From Rhodococcus xishaensis (GTDB lineage Bacteria > Actinomycetota > Actinomycetes > Mycobacteriales > Mycobacteriaceae): DNA of 64,000 nucleotides. Below are positions 17,192 to 26,329 of this stretch, in pieces. The first letter of the stretch is position 1. The number at the start of each line of letters is the position of its first letter. Both the position numbers and the translations under genes were made by a program. Location of the stretch: NCBI RefSeq assembly GCF_004011825.1, contig NZ_RKLO01000007.1, positions 62,001 to 126,000 on the forward strand, read 5' to 3'. The notes under the pieces are model-generated. The model made no database searches and had not been told where the DNA came from. It saw only the letters and a list, made by a program, of their open reading frames with translations.

Positions 17192-18070
17192 ATGACCCTC
17201 GCGAAGACCAGCGAATTGGTCCGATCGGCGGTCTCTGCGGGTGGCGCGGTGGTCGCGTTCAACGTGATCACCCTCGAACACGCGGAGGGGATTGCCGAGG
17301 GAGTCGAACGAGCCGGTGCCCGGGCCGTCTTGCAGATCAGCGAGAACGCGGTCAGGTTCCACCGTGGGCGGATCGAGCCGATCCTGGCGGGCTGCGCACA
17401 GGTCGCGGCACAGTCCTCGGCCCGACTGGCGATCCACCTGGATCACTTCGAGGACCTCGCGCTCACCGAACGCGTCATCTGCGTCGCCCGCGACCTCGGT
17501 GCCAGTTCGATCATGGTCGATGCGGCACGTCTCGACCATGATCAAAACGTCGCGCAGACCCGGGAACTGGCGAAGCATGCCCATCTCCACGGGCTCTGGG
17601 TAGAAGCCGAACTGGGCGAGATCGGCGGGAAGGACGGCGCCCACGCGCCCGGCGTTCGCACCGATCCGATCGAAGCCCGTGAGTTCGTTGAGAGAACCTG
17701 CGTGGACGGACTGGCGGTCGCCGTCGGGAGTTCACACGCGATGACGACCAAGGACGCGCAGATCGACACCGGTCTGATCGAGAAACTGCGCGAGTCCGTC
17801 CCCGTTCCTCTGGTCCTGCACGGTTCCTCTGGGGTCGACGACAGCCGACTCGCCGAGGCCGTACGCGCGGGAATACGCAAAGTCAATGTCGGAACGGCGC
17901 TGAATATTGGCTTCACGCAACAGATTCGGGAGTTCCTGGGGGGCAACCCCGAAACCACGGACCCGCGTAGGTATCTGGACGGCGCCCGGTCGAGCATCAG
18001 CGACTCCGTCGCACACCTGTGCGCCGTCGTGGCTGAAGCGACCTCGAGCCCGCAGGCGTTCGCACGGTGA
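17192..18070 (+). CDS. gatY: class II fructose/tagatose-bisphosphate aldolase (GatY/KbaY-like)
   Basis: 292 residues. Retro-aldol cleavage of tagatose-1,6-bisphosphate to DHAP and glyceraldehyde-3-phosphate is the expected reaction. Class II zinc motifs: HLDHFED (about residue 90), EAELGEIGGKDG, a GSSHAM zinc-histidine region, LHGSSGVDD, and the phosphate loop KVNVGTALN. ATG at 17192 is the first sensible start; no strong ribosome site. First gene of a five-gene unit under a divergent DeoR gene. It is placed in the tagatose subgroup because gatZ follows 71 bp later. Confidence 0.8.
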   Translation: MTLAKTSELVRSAVSAGGAVVAFNVITLEHAEGIAEGVERAGARAVLQISENAVRFHRGRIEPILAGCAQVAAQSSARLAIHLDHFEDLALTERVICVARDLGASSIMVDAARLDHDQNVAQTRELAKHAHLHGLWVEAELGEIGGKDGAHAPGVRTDPIEAREFVERTCVDGLAVAVGSSHAMTTKDAQIDTGLIEKLRESVPVPLVLHGSSGVDDSRLAEAVRAGIRKVNVGTALNIGFTQQIREFLGGNPETTDPRRYLDGARSSISDSVAHLCAVVAEATSSPQAFAR

Positions 18071-18141
18071 GTTACCGGAGGTCGGTCGTCCGTGGGCGCC
18101 CTGGCGCAGCCCAGTCAAGTCGGCCCGGACACGGAGGAATG

Positions 18142-19473
18142 ATGGTTGATCATCTGTGGAATACCGTTCGCCGCCACAAATCTGGAGAGGCGGTCGGCGT
18201 CTACTCGGTGTGCTCGGCGCACCCGATGGTCCTGGAAGCGGCGATTCGACAGTCGATCGACGACGACACCTACGTTCTGATCGAGGCCACGTCGAACCAG
18301 GTCGACCAGTTCGGTGGCTACACCGGAATGCGGCCCACCGACTTTCGGGAGATGGTGTTCGCGATCGCGGACGCGAACGGGTTGCCACGTGATCGAATCG
18401 TGCTGGGGGGCGACCATCTCGGGCCGAACCGTTGGCAGAAGGAGCCGGCGGCGGAGGCCATGGCCAAGGCGGAAGATCTTGTCGAGGCATACGTGGCGGC
18501 CGGCTACACGAAGATCCATCTCGACTGCAGCATGTCCTGCGCGGGAGACCCGATGCCCGTAGGCGACGACCTGGTGGCCGAGCGGACGGCCCGGTTGCTC
18601 CGGGTCGCCGAGGACGTCGCGGTGCGGGAAGGGATCACCGACGACATCCTCTACGTCATCGGGACCGAGGTCCCCGTCCCCGGCGGTGCGACCGAAACCC
18701 TCGGACAGTTGACCTCCACCTGCCCGCAGGCGGCTCGTCGTACGCTCGATCGGCACCGGGCGGCCTTCGGTGAACTCGGACTCGACCACGTGTGGCCGCG
18801 AGTAATCGGCATGGTCGTTCAGCCAGGTGTGGAATTCGATCATCTGCAGGTCGTCGACTACCGCCATGACGGGACCACCGAGCTGCGCACCGTACTCGAC
18901 GACCACCCCACCCTGGTCTTCGAAGCACACTCGACCGACTACCAAAGCAGCGAACGGCTCAACGAACTCGTCGAAGACCACTGGGCCATTCTCAAGGTAG
19001 GCCCGGGCTTGACCTTCGCGATGAGAGAAGCGCTCTTCGCGTTGGCCCTTATCGAGGACGAGCTGGTCCCCGCCGACCACCGATCACACCTCATCGACGT
19101 TGTCGAACGCCGGATGCTTGCCCGACCCGAGTACTGGGAGCGCTACTACGAAGGCGATCCGGACGAGCAGCGGATCGCGCGCCGATTCAGTTTCAGCGAC
19201 CGGCTGCGCTACTACTGGCCAGATCCGGAAATCGAAGCCGCAGTGGACCGCCTGTATGAGAACCTCGCGCGCGTTCCCATCCCGCTCCCGCTGATCAGTC
19301 AGTTCCTCCCCGATCAGTACGCCCGAGTGCACGCCGGTGTCCTGGCACCGCAGCCTCGCGAACTCGTTCGCGACAAGATCCGCGACGCGTTGCGGCCCTA
19401 CGCCGCCGCATGCTTCCCGACCACGGTCGATGAACGCGCCCAACTCGCAACGACCGGAGAAGTCCTTGTCTAG
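18142..19473 (+). CDS. gatZ: tagatose-bisphosphate aldolase non-catalytic subunit (GatZ/KbaZ/AgaZ)
   Basis: 443 residues. Second of two consecutive ATGs (18139, 18142) is chosen for spacing to GGAGGA. Family landmarks: GVYSVCSAHPMVLEAAI, LIEATSNQVDQFGGYTGM, LGGDHLGPNRWQ, GYTKIHLDCSMSC, VIGTEVPVPGG, FEAHSTDYQ and LKVGPGLTFAMREALFAL. In enterobacteria this protein stabilises and activates GatY/KbaY. Its pairing with gatY supports tagatose-bisphosphate as the cleaved intermediate. Its end overlaps the next gene by 8 bp. Confidence 0.9.
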   Translation: MVDHLWNTVRRHKSGEAVGVYSVCSAHPMVLEAAIRQSIDDDTYVLIEATSNQVDQFGGYTGMRPTDFREMVFAIADANGLPRDRIVLGGDHLGPNRWQKEPAAEAMAKAEDLVEAYVAAGYTKIHLDCSMSCAGDPMPVGDDLVAERTARLLRVAEDVAVREGITDDILYVIGTEVPVPGGATETLGQLTSTCPQAARRTLDRHRAAFGELGLDHVWPRVIGMVVQPGVEFDHLQVVDYRHDGTTELRTVLDDHPTLVFEAHSTDYQSSERLNELVEDHWAILKVGPGLTFAMREALFALALIEDELVPADHRSHLIDVVERRMLARPEYWERYYEGDPDEQRIARRFSFSDRLRYYWPDPEIEAAVDRLYENLARVPIPLPLISQFLPDQYARVHAGVLAPQPRELVRDKIRDALRPYAAACFPTTVDERAQLATTGEVLV

Positions 19474-20641
19474 TTCACCGATCTCAACCACTGTCGCCCC
19501 TGGCTCGGAAGCGACAGTCCGCGAAATCGCCCAACAACCGGAGGTTTGGCGGCAGGTATCGGCCGACGCTGCGGAGCTTCGTGGAGCCGTGGCCGGCTTC
19601 ATCGGCCCCCTCCTCGCGCGTGCCGATCTTCGCGTCATTCTCACCGGTGCAGGCACATCCTCCTTCGTCGGTCAGATCGCCGCACCAGCTCTCGCCCAGG
19701 CACTCAATCGTCGCGTCGAGGCCCTGGCGACCACGGACATCGTCTCGAATCCGCAGGCGCAGCTTGCAGAAGACGTTCCGACACTGTTGGTCTCGGTCGC
19801 CAGATCCGGTAGGAGCCCGGAGAGCGTAGCCGCGACGCGGCTCGCCGACGAATGTCTCAGTGAGGTACGACATCTGGTCGTGACGTGCGATCCAACCGGA
19901 GACCTCTACCAGGAACATCAGAGGCGGGATGGGTCGATGGTCGTGCTGATGCCCGCCCGTGCCAATGACGAGGGCTTCGCGATGACATCGAGTTTTTCTT
20001 CGATGTTGTTGTCGTGCTTGTTGATTCTGGGACCGGGCGACCAGTCGGCCGTCGAGGCACTTGTCGGCGCAGCAGAGAAGATCCTCGCAACATGGCAGGA
20101 GAGGATCGGCGTGCTCGCGCAGCGCGGATACGAGCGCGTTGTCTACCTGGGTAGCGGCGCGCTGACCGGGCTCGCCCGTGAATCGGCCCTCAAGATGCTC
20201 GAGCTCACCGCCGGAAAGATCGTGACATACCACGACTCCGCACTCGGATTCCGTCACGGCCCCAAGGCCGTCATCGACGACCACACCCTCGTCGTGGTCT
20301 ACATCTCGTCAGACCCGTACACCCGGCAGTACGACCTCGATATCGTCGCCGAACTGCGCGCCGGCAGCAACCCCGACAGCGTGATCGCCGTTGCTGCCGA
20401 GCCTATTTCGCCCGCACTCGGCGACGCCTGGGTCCTGGGCGGCGTCGCGGGAGTCGGGGACTCCCTCCTGGCCGCCGGGTATGTGGTCGTCGCCCAACTC
20501 CTGGGACTGTCGTTCGCCCTGCACGCCGGAACAACTCCCGACAACCCCTTCCCCGCCGGGGACGTCAATCGGGTCGTCAAGGGTGTGACCATCCACCCGT
20601 TGCCCGTCATTGTCGAAGCCTCAACGAAAGCGAAGCGATGA
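19466..20641 (+). CDS. agaS: AgaS-like SIS-domain sugar isomerase/deaminase
   Basis: 391 residues from TTG 19466, which follows GGAGAAG; an in-frame ATG at 19430 would add 12 residues. Twin SIS domains: VILTGAGTSSFVGQ (first), SVARSGRSPESVAA, then RVVYLGSGALTGLARESALKMLELTAGKIVTYHDSALGFRHGPKAVI (second). IREIAQQPEVW-type N-terminus is characteristic of AgaS. AgaS converts galactosamine-6-phosphate to tagatose-6-phosphate plus ammonia. Overlaps gatZ by 8 bp and the kinase gene by 4 bp, so tightly coupled. Confidence 0.85.
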   Translation: MSSSPISTTVAPGSEATVREIAQQPEVWRQVSADAAELRGAVAGFIGPLLARADLRVILTGAGTSSFVGQIAAPALAQALNRRVEALATTDIVSNPQAQLAEDVPTLLVSVARSGRSPESVAATRLADECLSEVRHLVVTCDPTGDLYQEHQRRDGSMVVLMPARANDEGFAMTSSFSSMLLSCLLILGPGDQSAVEALVGAAEKILATWQERIGVLAQRGYERVVYLGSGALTGLARESALKMLELTAGKIVTYHDSALGFRHGPKAVIDDHTLVVVYISSDPYTRQYDLDIVAELRAGSNPDSVIAVAAEPISPALGDAWVLGGVAGVGDSLLAAGYVVVAQLLGLSFALHAGTTPDNPFPAGDVNRVVKGVTIHPLPVIVEASTKAKR

Positions 20642-21639
20642 TGGAGTCCATCTATCTGGGCGTCGACGGCGGTGGCTCCAAGACCGCCTTCGTCGTGCTC
20701 GACGAATCGGGTCTGCTGCTGGCCGAAACACAAAGCTCCGCATGCTATTACTTCACCGAAGGCATCGAGCTCGTCTCCCGGGTCCTCGAAGACGGGATCA
20801 CCGAAGCCTGCCGGAGGGCGGGCATCGAAACCCACGACATCACCCGGGCCTTCTTCGGGTTGCCCAGTTACGGGGAAGTCAGTGCCGATATCAAACGGCT
20901 CGACACGTTGCCGGGAGAGATCCTCGGACACGATCGCTTCTCGTGCCACAACGACATGATCTGTGGTTGGGCCGGCTCACTGGCCTGCGCCGACGGCATC
21001 AACGTCATCAGCGGAACCGGCTCGATGACCTACGGAGAACGGCGCGGTCGCGGATACCGGGTCGGTGGCTGGGGGGAACTCTTCGGGGATGAGGGATCGG
21101 CCTACTGGATCGCGGTCCGCGGACTGAACGCCTTCACCCGAATGAGCGACGGGCGGCTCCCGCGCGGACCACTCTATGACGTGATGAAGGCGCGGATCGG
21201 CATCGACAGCGATCTCGATCTGGTCGATGTGGTGGTCAACCGCTGGCAAGGACGGCGGGGTGCGATTGCCGACCTCTCGAAGACGGTCGTCGAAGCGGGC
21301 GCCATGGGAGATCGGGACGCCCGCGAGATTCTGCTGGATGCCTGCGACGAGCTGGCACTTCTCGTCGATGCCACACGCGTCGAGCTCGGCTTCGACGTGG
21401 ACGATCCGGTACCCGTGTCCTACTCGGGGGGCATGTTCACCGCCGAGGCCATCCGTGACGAATTCCAGTACGCGCTGGACGAGCTGCACCCGAAGTACGA
21501 CCTCCGTGAGCCGCTGTTCGGTCCGGGTGTCGGTGCGGCTCTGTACGCGGCAAAGCAGGCAGGCGCCCCGCTATCGGAGCATGCACTCGCGCGCCTGCGC
21601 TCGAACCGAGCGAACTACTTCGAGAAGAATTCGAGATGA
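20638..21639 (+). CDS. BadF/BcrA-type sugar kinase, N-acetylglucosamine-kinase-like
   Basis: 333 residues from ATG 20638 (ATG 20641 also possible). ASKHA fold: phosphate-1 loop YLGVDGGGSKTAFVVLDESG, CHNDMICGWAGSL, INVISGTGSMTYG and GGWGELFGDEGSAYWIAVRGL, and an adenosine-site YSGGMF. This matches amino-sugar kinases such as NAGK. In this operon it is expected to phosphorylate the imported amino sugar at C6, feeding AgaS. Coupled on both sides by ATGA overlaps. Confidence 0.85.
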   Translation: MMESIYLGVDGGGSKTAFVVLDESGLLLAETQSSACYYFTEGIELVSRVLEDGITEACRRAGIETHDITRAFFGLPSYGEVSADIKRLDTLPGEILGHDRFSCHNDMICGWAGSLACADGINVISGTGSMTYGERRGRGYRVGGWGELFGDEGSAYWIAVRGLNAFTRMSDGRLPRGPLYDVMKARIGIDSDLDLVDVVVNRWQGRRGAIADLSKTVVEAGAMGDRDAREILLDACDELALLVDATRVELGFDVDDPVPVSYSGGMFTAEAIRDEFQYALDELHPKYDLREPLFGPGVGAALYAAKQAGAPLSEHALARLRSNRANYFEKNSR

Positions 21640-22586
21640 CGAAACAACGGAGCTGGATCTTCTACGCTGCACTTCTCGTCCTGTTCTGGGGACTGTGGGG
21701 CGGCTTCGCCGAGCTCCCGGTAAACAGGTATGGCTATCCGGACGAGATGATCTATGTCGTCTGGGCCTTCACCATGATCATTCCGGCCGCCTTCGCGTTA
21801 CGCAGTCAACGGTTCGATCCAAGCCGGACGGCGGCCATGTACGGATTGCTCATCGGCCTGACCGGTGCGGGGGGCCAGCTCGTGTTGTTCAAGGCCCTCT
21901 CGTACGGTCCGGCGTACTTGATTTTCCCGATCATCGCCATCTCGCCTGCCGTCACCGTCTTGATGGCCATGGTGTTCCTTCGGGAGCGCATCGCGGGGCT
22001 CGCGGTTGTCGGCCTCGTGGCGGCGTTGACGGCCATCGTGCTCTTCAGCATCACCGGTGGTAACGGAGAGGCCGAATCGGGGCCGTGGCTCATCCTCGCC
22101 ATCCTGATCTGCGTGGCCTGGGGTGTGCAGGCATTCTTCATGCGTAAGGCCGCGACCATCGGTGTCAACGACGCCACAACCTTCGGGTGGATGGCGATCA
22201 CCGGGTTGCTTCTGGTCCCGGTCGCGATCGCGTTCATGGGAGGGATCCCGTCCGGATTCCCCTGGCAGGCACCAGCTTTGACGGCCGCCACTCAGGTGCT
22301 CAATGCCTGCGGTGCACTGTTTCTCGTGATGGCGCTCAGCAGGGGCAAGGCCTCGATCGTCGCGCCGACGACGAATGCCCTGGCACCGGCGCTGACCATC
22401 GTCGTCTCCCTGCTCGTCTATCAGACCCTTCCCAACATCTACGGAGCCATCGGCATGGTGCTGGCCCTCGTCGGTTCGACGCTCATGGTCTACAGCGACG
22501 AGCGGCGCGGCGAATTGCGCTCGGACGAGCTCGCAGGAATCCCGGCTCGCCAGGGCTCAGCCAAAGGAGCGGACCAGCGCCGCTGA
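21636..22586 (+). CDS. DMT/EamA-superfamily permease
   Basis: 316 residues with about ten hydrophobic segments in two repeated halves (first half begins FYAALLVLFWGLWGGFAELP, second half ILAILICVAWGVQAFFMRKAA). ALSYGPAYLIFPIIAISPAVTVLMAMVFLRERI is typical of the family. ATG at 21636 overlaps the kinase stop. In place of the PTS or ABC system usual for aga or gat operons, this is the only transporter in the unit, so it is the likely uptake route for the sugar (inference). Confidence 0.8.
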   Translation: MTKQRSWIFYAALLVLFWGLWGGFAELPVNRYGYPDEMIYVVWAFTMIIPAAFALRSQRFDPSRTAAMYGLLIGLTGAGGQLVLFKALSYGPAYLIFPIIAISPAVTVLMAMVFLRERIAGLAVVGLVAALTAIVLFSITGGNGEAESGPWLILAILICVAWGVQAFFMRKAATIGVNDATTFGWMAITGLLLVPVAIAFMGGIPSGFPWQAPALTAATQVLNACGALFLVMALSRGKASIVAPTTNALAPALTIVVSLLVYQTLPNIYGAIGMVLALVGSTLMVYSDERRGELRSDELAGIPARQGSAKGADQRR

Positions 22587-22698
22587 GGACTCACTGCCCG
22601 CCGCGCCCTCGCCGCGTCGGGAGGCCTGACCTCGGCGACTCACCGATCGGCTGTCGGTAACGTCTTCGGCGACGGCAATGGATCGGTGAGGGGGTGGG

Positions 22699-23154
22699 AT
22701 GCACATCACGGCGCGTGTGGACTGCGCAGTGCGTGCCCTCGTCGAGCTGGCGGCCGCCGGTCCCGACCTTGTCAAGGCGGAGGCGCTCTCGACCGCGCAG
22801 TCCATCCCCTACAAGTTCCTCGAGTCGGTCCTCGCCGATCTGCGCCGGGGAGGCCTCGTGAGCAGCCGGCGTGGTCCGGACGGAGGCTACTGGCTGACAC
22901 GACCGGCCGATGAGATCACCGTCGCCGATGTCATCCGCACCGTCGAGGGACCGCTCGCGTCCGTGCGCGGCGAGCGGCCGGAGGACGTCAGCTACGGCGG
23001 CCCTGCCGCGTCGTTGCAGCGGGTGTGGATCGCGGTTCGCGTCAACCTACGATCCGTCCTCGAGGGCGTCACCGTGTCCGATATCGCCGCCGGTGCGCTG
23101 CCGGAGTTCGTCTCGGAACTGACCGCCGATCCGGGAGCGTGGCGTCGGCGCTGA
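22699..23154 (+). CDS. Rrf2-family transcriptional regulator without Fe-S cysteines
   Basis: 151 residues, ATG at 22699 after GGGTGGG. MHITARVDCAVRALVELA, SIPYKFLESVLADLRRGGLVSSRRGPDGGYWLTRPADEITVADVIRTVEGPL is the standard Rrf2 winged helix. The only cysteine is at residue 9; the three-Cys cluster region of IscR/NsrR is absent, so it is not an Fe-S sensor of that type. 112 bp after the permease gene, probably its own unit. Confidence 0.85.
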   Translation: MHITARVDCAVRALVELAAAGPDLVKAEALSTAQSIPYKFLESVLADLRRGGLVSSRRGPDGGYWLTRPADEITVADVIRTVEGPLASVRGERPEDVSYGGPAASLQRVWIAVRVNLRSVLEGVTVSDIAAGALPEFVSELTADPGAWRRR

Positions 23155-23221
23155 CGGTGTTCGGGTGGCGCACATCACGTCCCTCGCGCCGTGTGGCAAA
23201 GGCCACAAAAATGCGCTCGAC

Positions 23222-23245
23222 TGCAAGATTGCAGAGCTGTGCAAT
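23222..23245 (+). promoter_or_regulatory. candidate TetR operator
   Basis: TGCAAGATTGCA (23222-23233), with 5-bp inverted arms, is followed by a further TGTGCAA half site. It sits 20-40 bp ahead of the TetR start. Assignment to the TetR protein is inference. Confidence 0.4.
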
Positions 23246-23263
23246 TTCGGTACCGTCGATGAA

Positions 23264-23863
23264 GTGAGTGAAACGCTCGGTCTGCGGGACCGAAAGAAGG
23301 CAGCGACGCGCATCGCGCTCAGCGCGGCCGCCGCCCGCCTCGCCAAGGAGCGAGGAATCGAGTCCGTCACCGCAGACCTGATCGCCTCCGCGGCGGGGGT
23401 CTCGACGCGCACCTTCCACAACTACTTCTCCAGCAAGGAAGAAGCGGTCCTGCACCATCTCGAGGCGCAGGTCGTCGAGTGGGCCGACTGGTTGCGTGAG
23501 CGTCCCGCCGACGAACCCATCCTCGATTCGCTCGAACACGTCGTTGTGCGCGCCCTCACCGGCTCCGAGCAGCAACTCGAGGAAATGCAGGCGCTCGCCG
23601 ATCTCATCGAATCGAGCCCCACCCTGCTGGCGAAGAAGATCGAGATGCACCTACGGCTCACACCGCTGCTCGACGAGGTGATCGCCGAGCGGACCGGTGC
23701 CACCGGGCTCTATCCGAGCCTGCTGCAAATGGTGGTCGGTGCGGCCTGCAAGGCGTCGCTCGACCTGTGGATGAGCGGCCGGTCGACGGCCGCCAACCCC
23801 GAACAACTCGTTCACGAGGCCTTCGACCACTTGCGGTCCGGCCTCGCCGTCCCCAAGCGCTAG
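23264..23863 (+). CDS. TetR-family regulator of the adjacent MMPL transporter
   Basis: 199 residues from GTG 23264. HTH: RKKAATRIALSAAAARLAKERGIESVTADLIASAAGVSTRTFHNYFSSKEEAV, fully canonical. The C-terminal ligand domain is helical (LRLTPLLDEVIAERTGA). It ends 28 bp before the MMPL gene on the same strand, so it likely controls that transporter. Ligand unknown. Confidence 0.9.
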   Translation: MSETLGLRDRKKAATRIALSAAAARLAKERGIESVTADLIASAAGVSTRTFHNYFSSKEEAVLHHLEAQVVEWADWLRERPADEPILDSLEHVVVRALTGSEQQLEEMQALADLIESSPTLLAKKIEMHLRLTPLLDEVIAERTGATGLYPSLLQMVVGAACKASLDLWMSGRSTAANPEQLVHEAFDHLRSGLAVPKR

Positions 23864-23891
23864 ACCCCCACCCGATCACGAAGGAGCCACC

Positions 23892-26219
23892 ATGGCCACC
23901 TATCTCTACCGGATCGGTCGATTCGCCTACCGGCGAAAAGGCACGGTCCTGTCCATCTGGTTGGCCATCTTGGTCCTGATGGGCGTCGGCGCGGCCACCC
24001 TGTCGGGGCCGACGAAGGACACCTTCTCCATTCCGGGCACGCCCGCGCAGCAGGCGCAGGACCTGCTGGCTGAGCGTTTCGGTGATCAGAAGAGCGCGAT
24101 GGATTCGCTGTCCGCGCGGTTCGTGTTCGCCGCACCGCCGGGGCAGACGCTCGACGCTCCCGAGAACCGTGCCGCGATGGATGCGGTCATCGCGCAGATC
24201 CGCGGCATCGACAAGGTCAGCGAAAGCGCCAAGGGTGAACCGGGCACGCCGGGTGCGCTGGCCGATCCCGTCGCCGCCGACGCGGGTCTGCAGCAAATGG
24301 CGACCGAGTCCGCGGCGCAGCAGGGCATCCCGGTGGATGCCGCGCTCGAGAACGCGAGGGCGCTGTCACCGCTCAGCGCGGACCACACCGTCGGCTATGT
24401 CGAGGTCCCCTTCGACGGTGAGTTCAGCGACGTCGACCAAGCTCTGCGCGACCAGATCAAGGCCGCCGCCGACGTCGGCCGCGACGCCGGTCTGAACGTC
24501 CAGATCAGCGGATCGGCCGCGGCTGAGGCCGAGATGCCGGGCGGTGTCACCGAACTCATCGGCATCGGCGTCGCCGCACTCGTCCTCGTGATTACTTTCG
24601 GTTCGCTCGTTGCCGCCGGCCTGCCACTCATCACCGCGATCATCGGCATCATGATCGGCAGCCTCGGCATCACCCTCGCCACCGGCTTCGTCGACCTCAG
24701 TTCGATGACCCCGACGCTTGCGATCATGATCGGCCTCGCCGTCGCGATCGACTACTCACTATTCATCGTCTCCCGCTTCAAGCACGAACTGACGCTCACC
24801 GACGATCGTTCGGAGGCCGCGGGCCGCGCAGTCGGGACCGCGGGTTCGGCGGTGGTGTTCGCCGGTCTGACGGTCATCATCGCCCTCGCTGCACTTCGCA
24901 TCGTCGGCATCCCGTTCCTGTCCGACATGGGCGCGGCTGCCGCGTCGACGGTATTCATCGCCGTCCTCATCGCGCTCACCCTGCTGCCCGCCATTCTGGG
25001 GCTGTTCGGGCGCAAGGCCTTCGCCGGTCGTGTTCCAGGCCTGAGCCAGCGCGACGCCGAAGGCGAGGACGGCAAGGTGACGTTCGCCGGCCGGTACGTG
25101 GGCGGGGTTGTTCGCCGTCCCGCGGTCGGCCTGATCGCCGGCATACTGCTGCTCGGCGTGCTTGCGATTCCCGCGGCGAAGCTGGAGCTGGCGCTGCCCA
25201 ACGAGGGCAGCGGAGATCCGTCGACCAGCGCCCGCCAGGCGTACGACCTGGTGGGAGAGGGCTTCGGGCCGGGTAAGAACGGGCCGCTGCTCGTCGTCGC
25301 CGACGCGCGGGACGCGACGGTTCCCGAGGGCGAGGCGTTCGGTGCTGTGGTCGAGAAGATCTCCGAACAGCCGGACGTCCTCAACGCGCAGGTCATCGGG
25401 ACCAATGAGGCGGGCGACACCGCGCAAATCCTGGTGACCCCGCGCAGCGGCCCCAGCGACCCGTCGACGATGGACCTCGTCGCCGACATCCGCGGAGCGG
25501 AGACGGAACTGCACGACCAGATCGGCGTCAACTACGGCGTGACCGGCCAGACCGCGCTGGAGGGCGATGTCTCCGAGCGTCTGCTGGAGGCGCTCGTCCC
25601 GTATCTCGCGGTGGTCGTCGGGCTCGCGTTCTTGCTGCTGATGCTGGTGTTCCGCTCGGTGCTGGTGCCGCTGACCGCTACCCTCGGCTTCCTGCTCAGC
25701 GTCGCCGCCACGTTCGGTGCGACCGTTGCAGTGTTCCAGGAGGGCTGGGGCGGGCTGATCTCCAACACGCAGCCGATCGTCAGCTTCATGCCGATCTTCC
25801 TCATCGGCGTGGTGTTCGGTCTCGCGATGGACTACCAGGTGTTCCTGGTGACCCGCATGCGCGAGGAGTATGTCCACGGGGCATCGGCCAATGACGCGGT
25901 AGCGATCGGGTTCCGTCACGGTGCCCGCGTCGTGACCGCGGCGGCGATCATCATGATCTCCGTCTTCGCGGCCTTCATCGCGGAACCGAACTCGTTCATC
26001 AAGTCGATGGGCTTCGCGCTCGCGGCCGCTGTCTTCTTCGACGCCTTCATCGTCCGCATGGTGATCATCCCGTCGGTGATGGCGCTGATGGGGGACAAGG
26101 CGTGGTGGCTGCCGAAGTGGCTCGACAAGATCCTGCCGAACGTCGACATCGAGGGCGACAAGCTGGCCAAGGCGCTGCCGCGGGAGCGGCGCGAAGCCGA
26201 ACCCGCGCCCGTGTCGTGA
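23892..26219 (+). CDS. MMPL-family (RND) transporter
   Basis: 775 residues; ATG at 23892 behind GAAGGAGCCACC. Two repeats: N-terminal helix, large external loop (residues 40-220), five or six helices with MIGLAVAIDYSLFIVSRFKHE, then a second loop and GVVFGLAMDYQVFLVTRMREEYVHG. The Asp-Tyr pairs in these two motifs belong to the proton relay of MMPL proteins. In mycolic-acid bacteria the family exports lipids or siderophores; smaller members such as this, next to a TetR gene, often act in efflux. Ends before a strong terminator. Confidence 0.9.
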   Translation: MATYLYRIGRFAYRRKGTVLSIWLAILVLMGVGAATLSGPTKDTFSIPGTPAQQAQDLLAERFGDQKSAMDSLSARFVFAAPPGQTLDAPENRAAMDAVIAQIRGIDKVSESAKGEPGTPGALADPVAADAGLQQMATESAAQQGIPVDAALENARALSPLSADHTVGYVEVPFDGEFSDVDQALRDQIKAAADVGRDAGLNVQISGSAAAEAEMPGGVTELIGIGVAALVLVITFGSLVAAGLPLITAIIGIMIGSLGITLATGFVDLSSMTPTLAIMIGLAVAIDYSLFIVSRFKHELTLTDDRSEAAGRAVGTAGSAVVFAGLTVIIALAALRIVGIPFLSDMGAAAASTVFIAVLIALTLLPAILGLFGRKAFAGRVPGLSQRDAEGEDGKVTFAGRYVGGVVRRPAVGLIAGILLLGVLAIPAAKLELALPNEGSGDPSTSARQAYDLVGEGFGPGKNGPLLVVADARDATVPEGEAFGAVVEKISEQPDVLNAQVIGTNEAGDTAQILVTPRSGPSDPSTMDLVADIRGAETELHDQIGVNYGVTGQTALEGDVSERLLEALVPYLAVVVGLAFLLLMLVFRSVLVPLTATLGFLLSVAATFGATVAVFQEGWGGLISNTQPIVSFMPIFLIGVVFGLAMDYQVFLVTRMREEYVHGASANDAVAIGFRHGARVVTAAAIIMISVFAAFIAEPNSFIKSMGFALAAAVFFDAFIVRMVIIPSVMALMGDKAWWLPKWLDKILPNVDIEGDKLAKALPRERREAEPAPVS

Positions 26220-26254
26220 CGCCTGCCCGAACGCGACAGTGAACACCCAGTGAA

Positions 26255-26298
26255 AAGGGAGTGGTCGAGGCCCAGTACGTGGCCTCGACCACTCCCTT
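26255..26298 (+). terminator. 18-bp perfect inverted repeat terminator
   Basis: AAGGGAGTGGTCGAGGCC (26255-26272) and its exact complement at 26281-26298 around an 8-nt loop, followed by a CT-rich run. It lies 36 bp after the MMPL stop. Confidence 0.85.
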
Positions 26299-26329
26299 CC
26301 TCTCTTCGGATTGGTAACCTTCGCAAACG

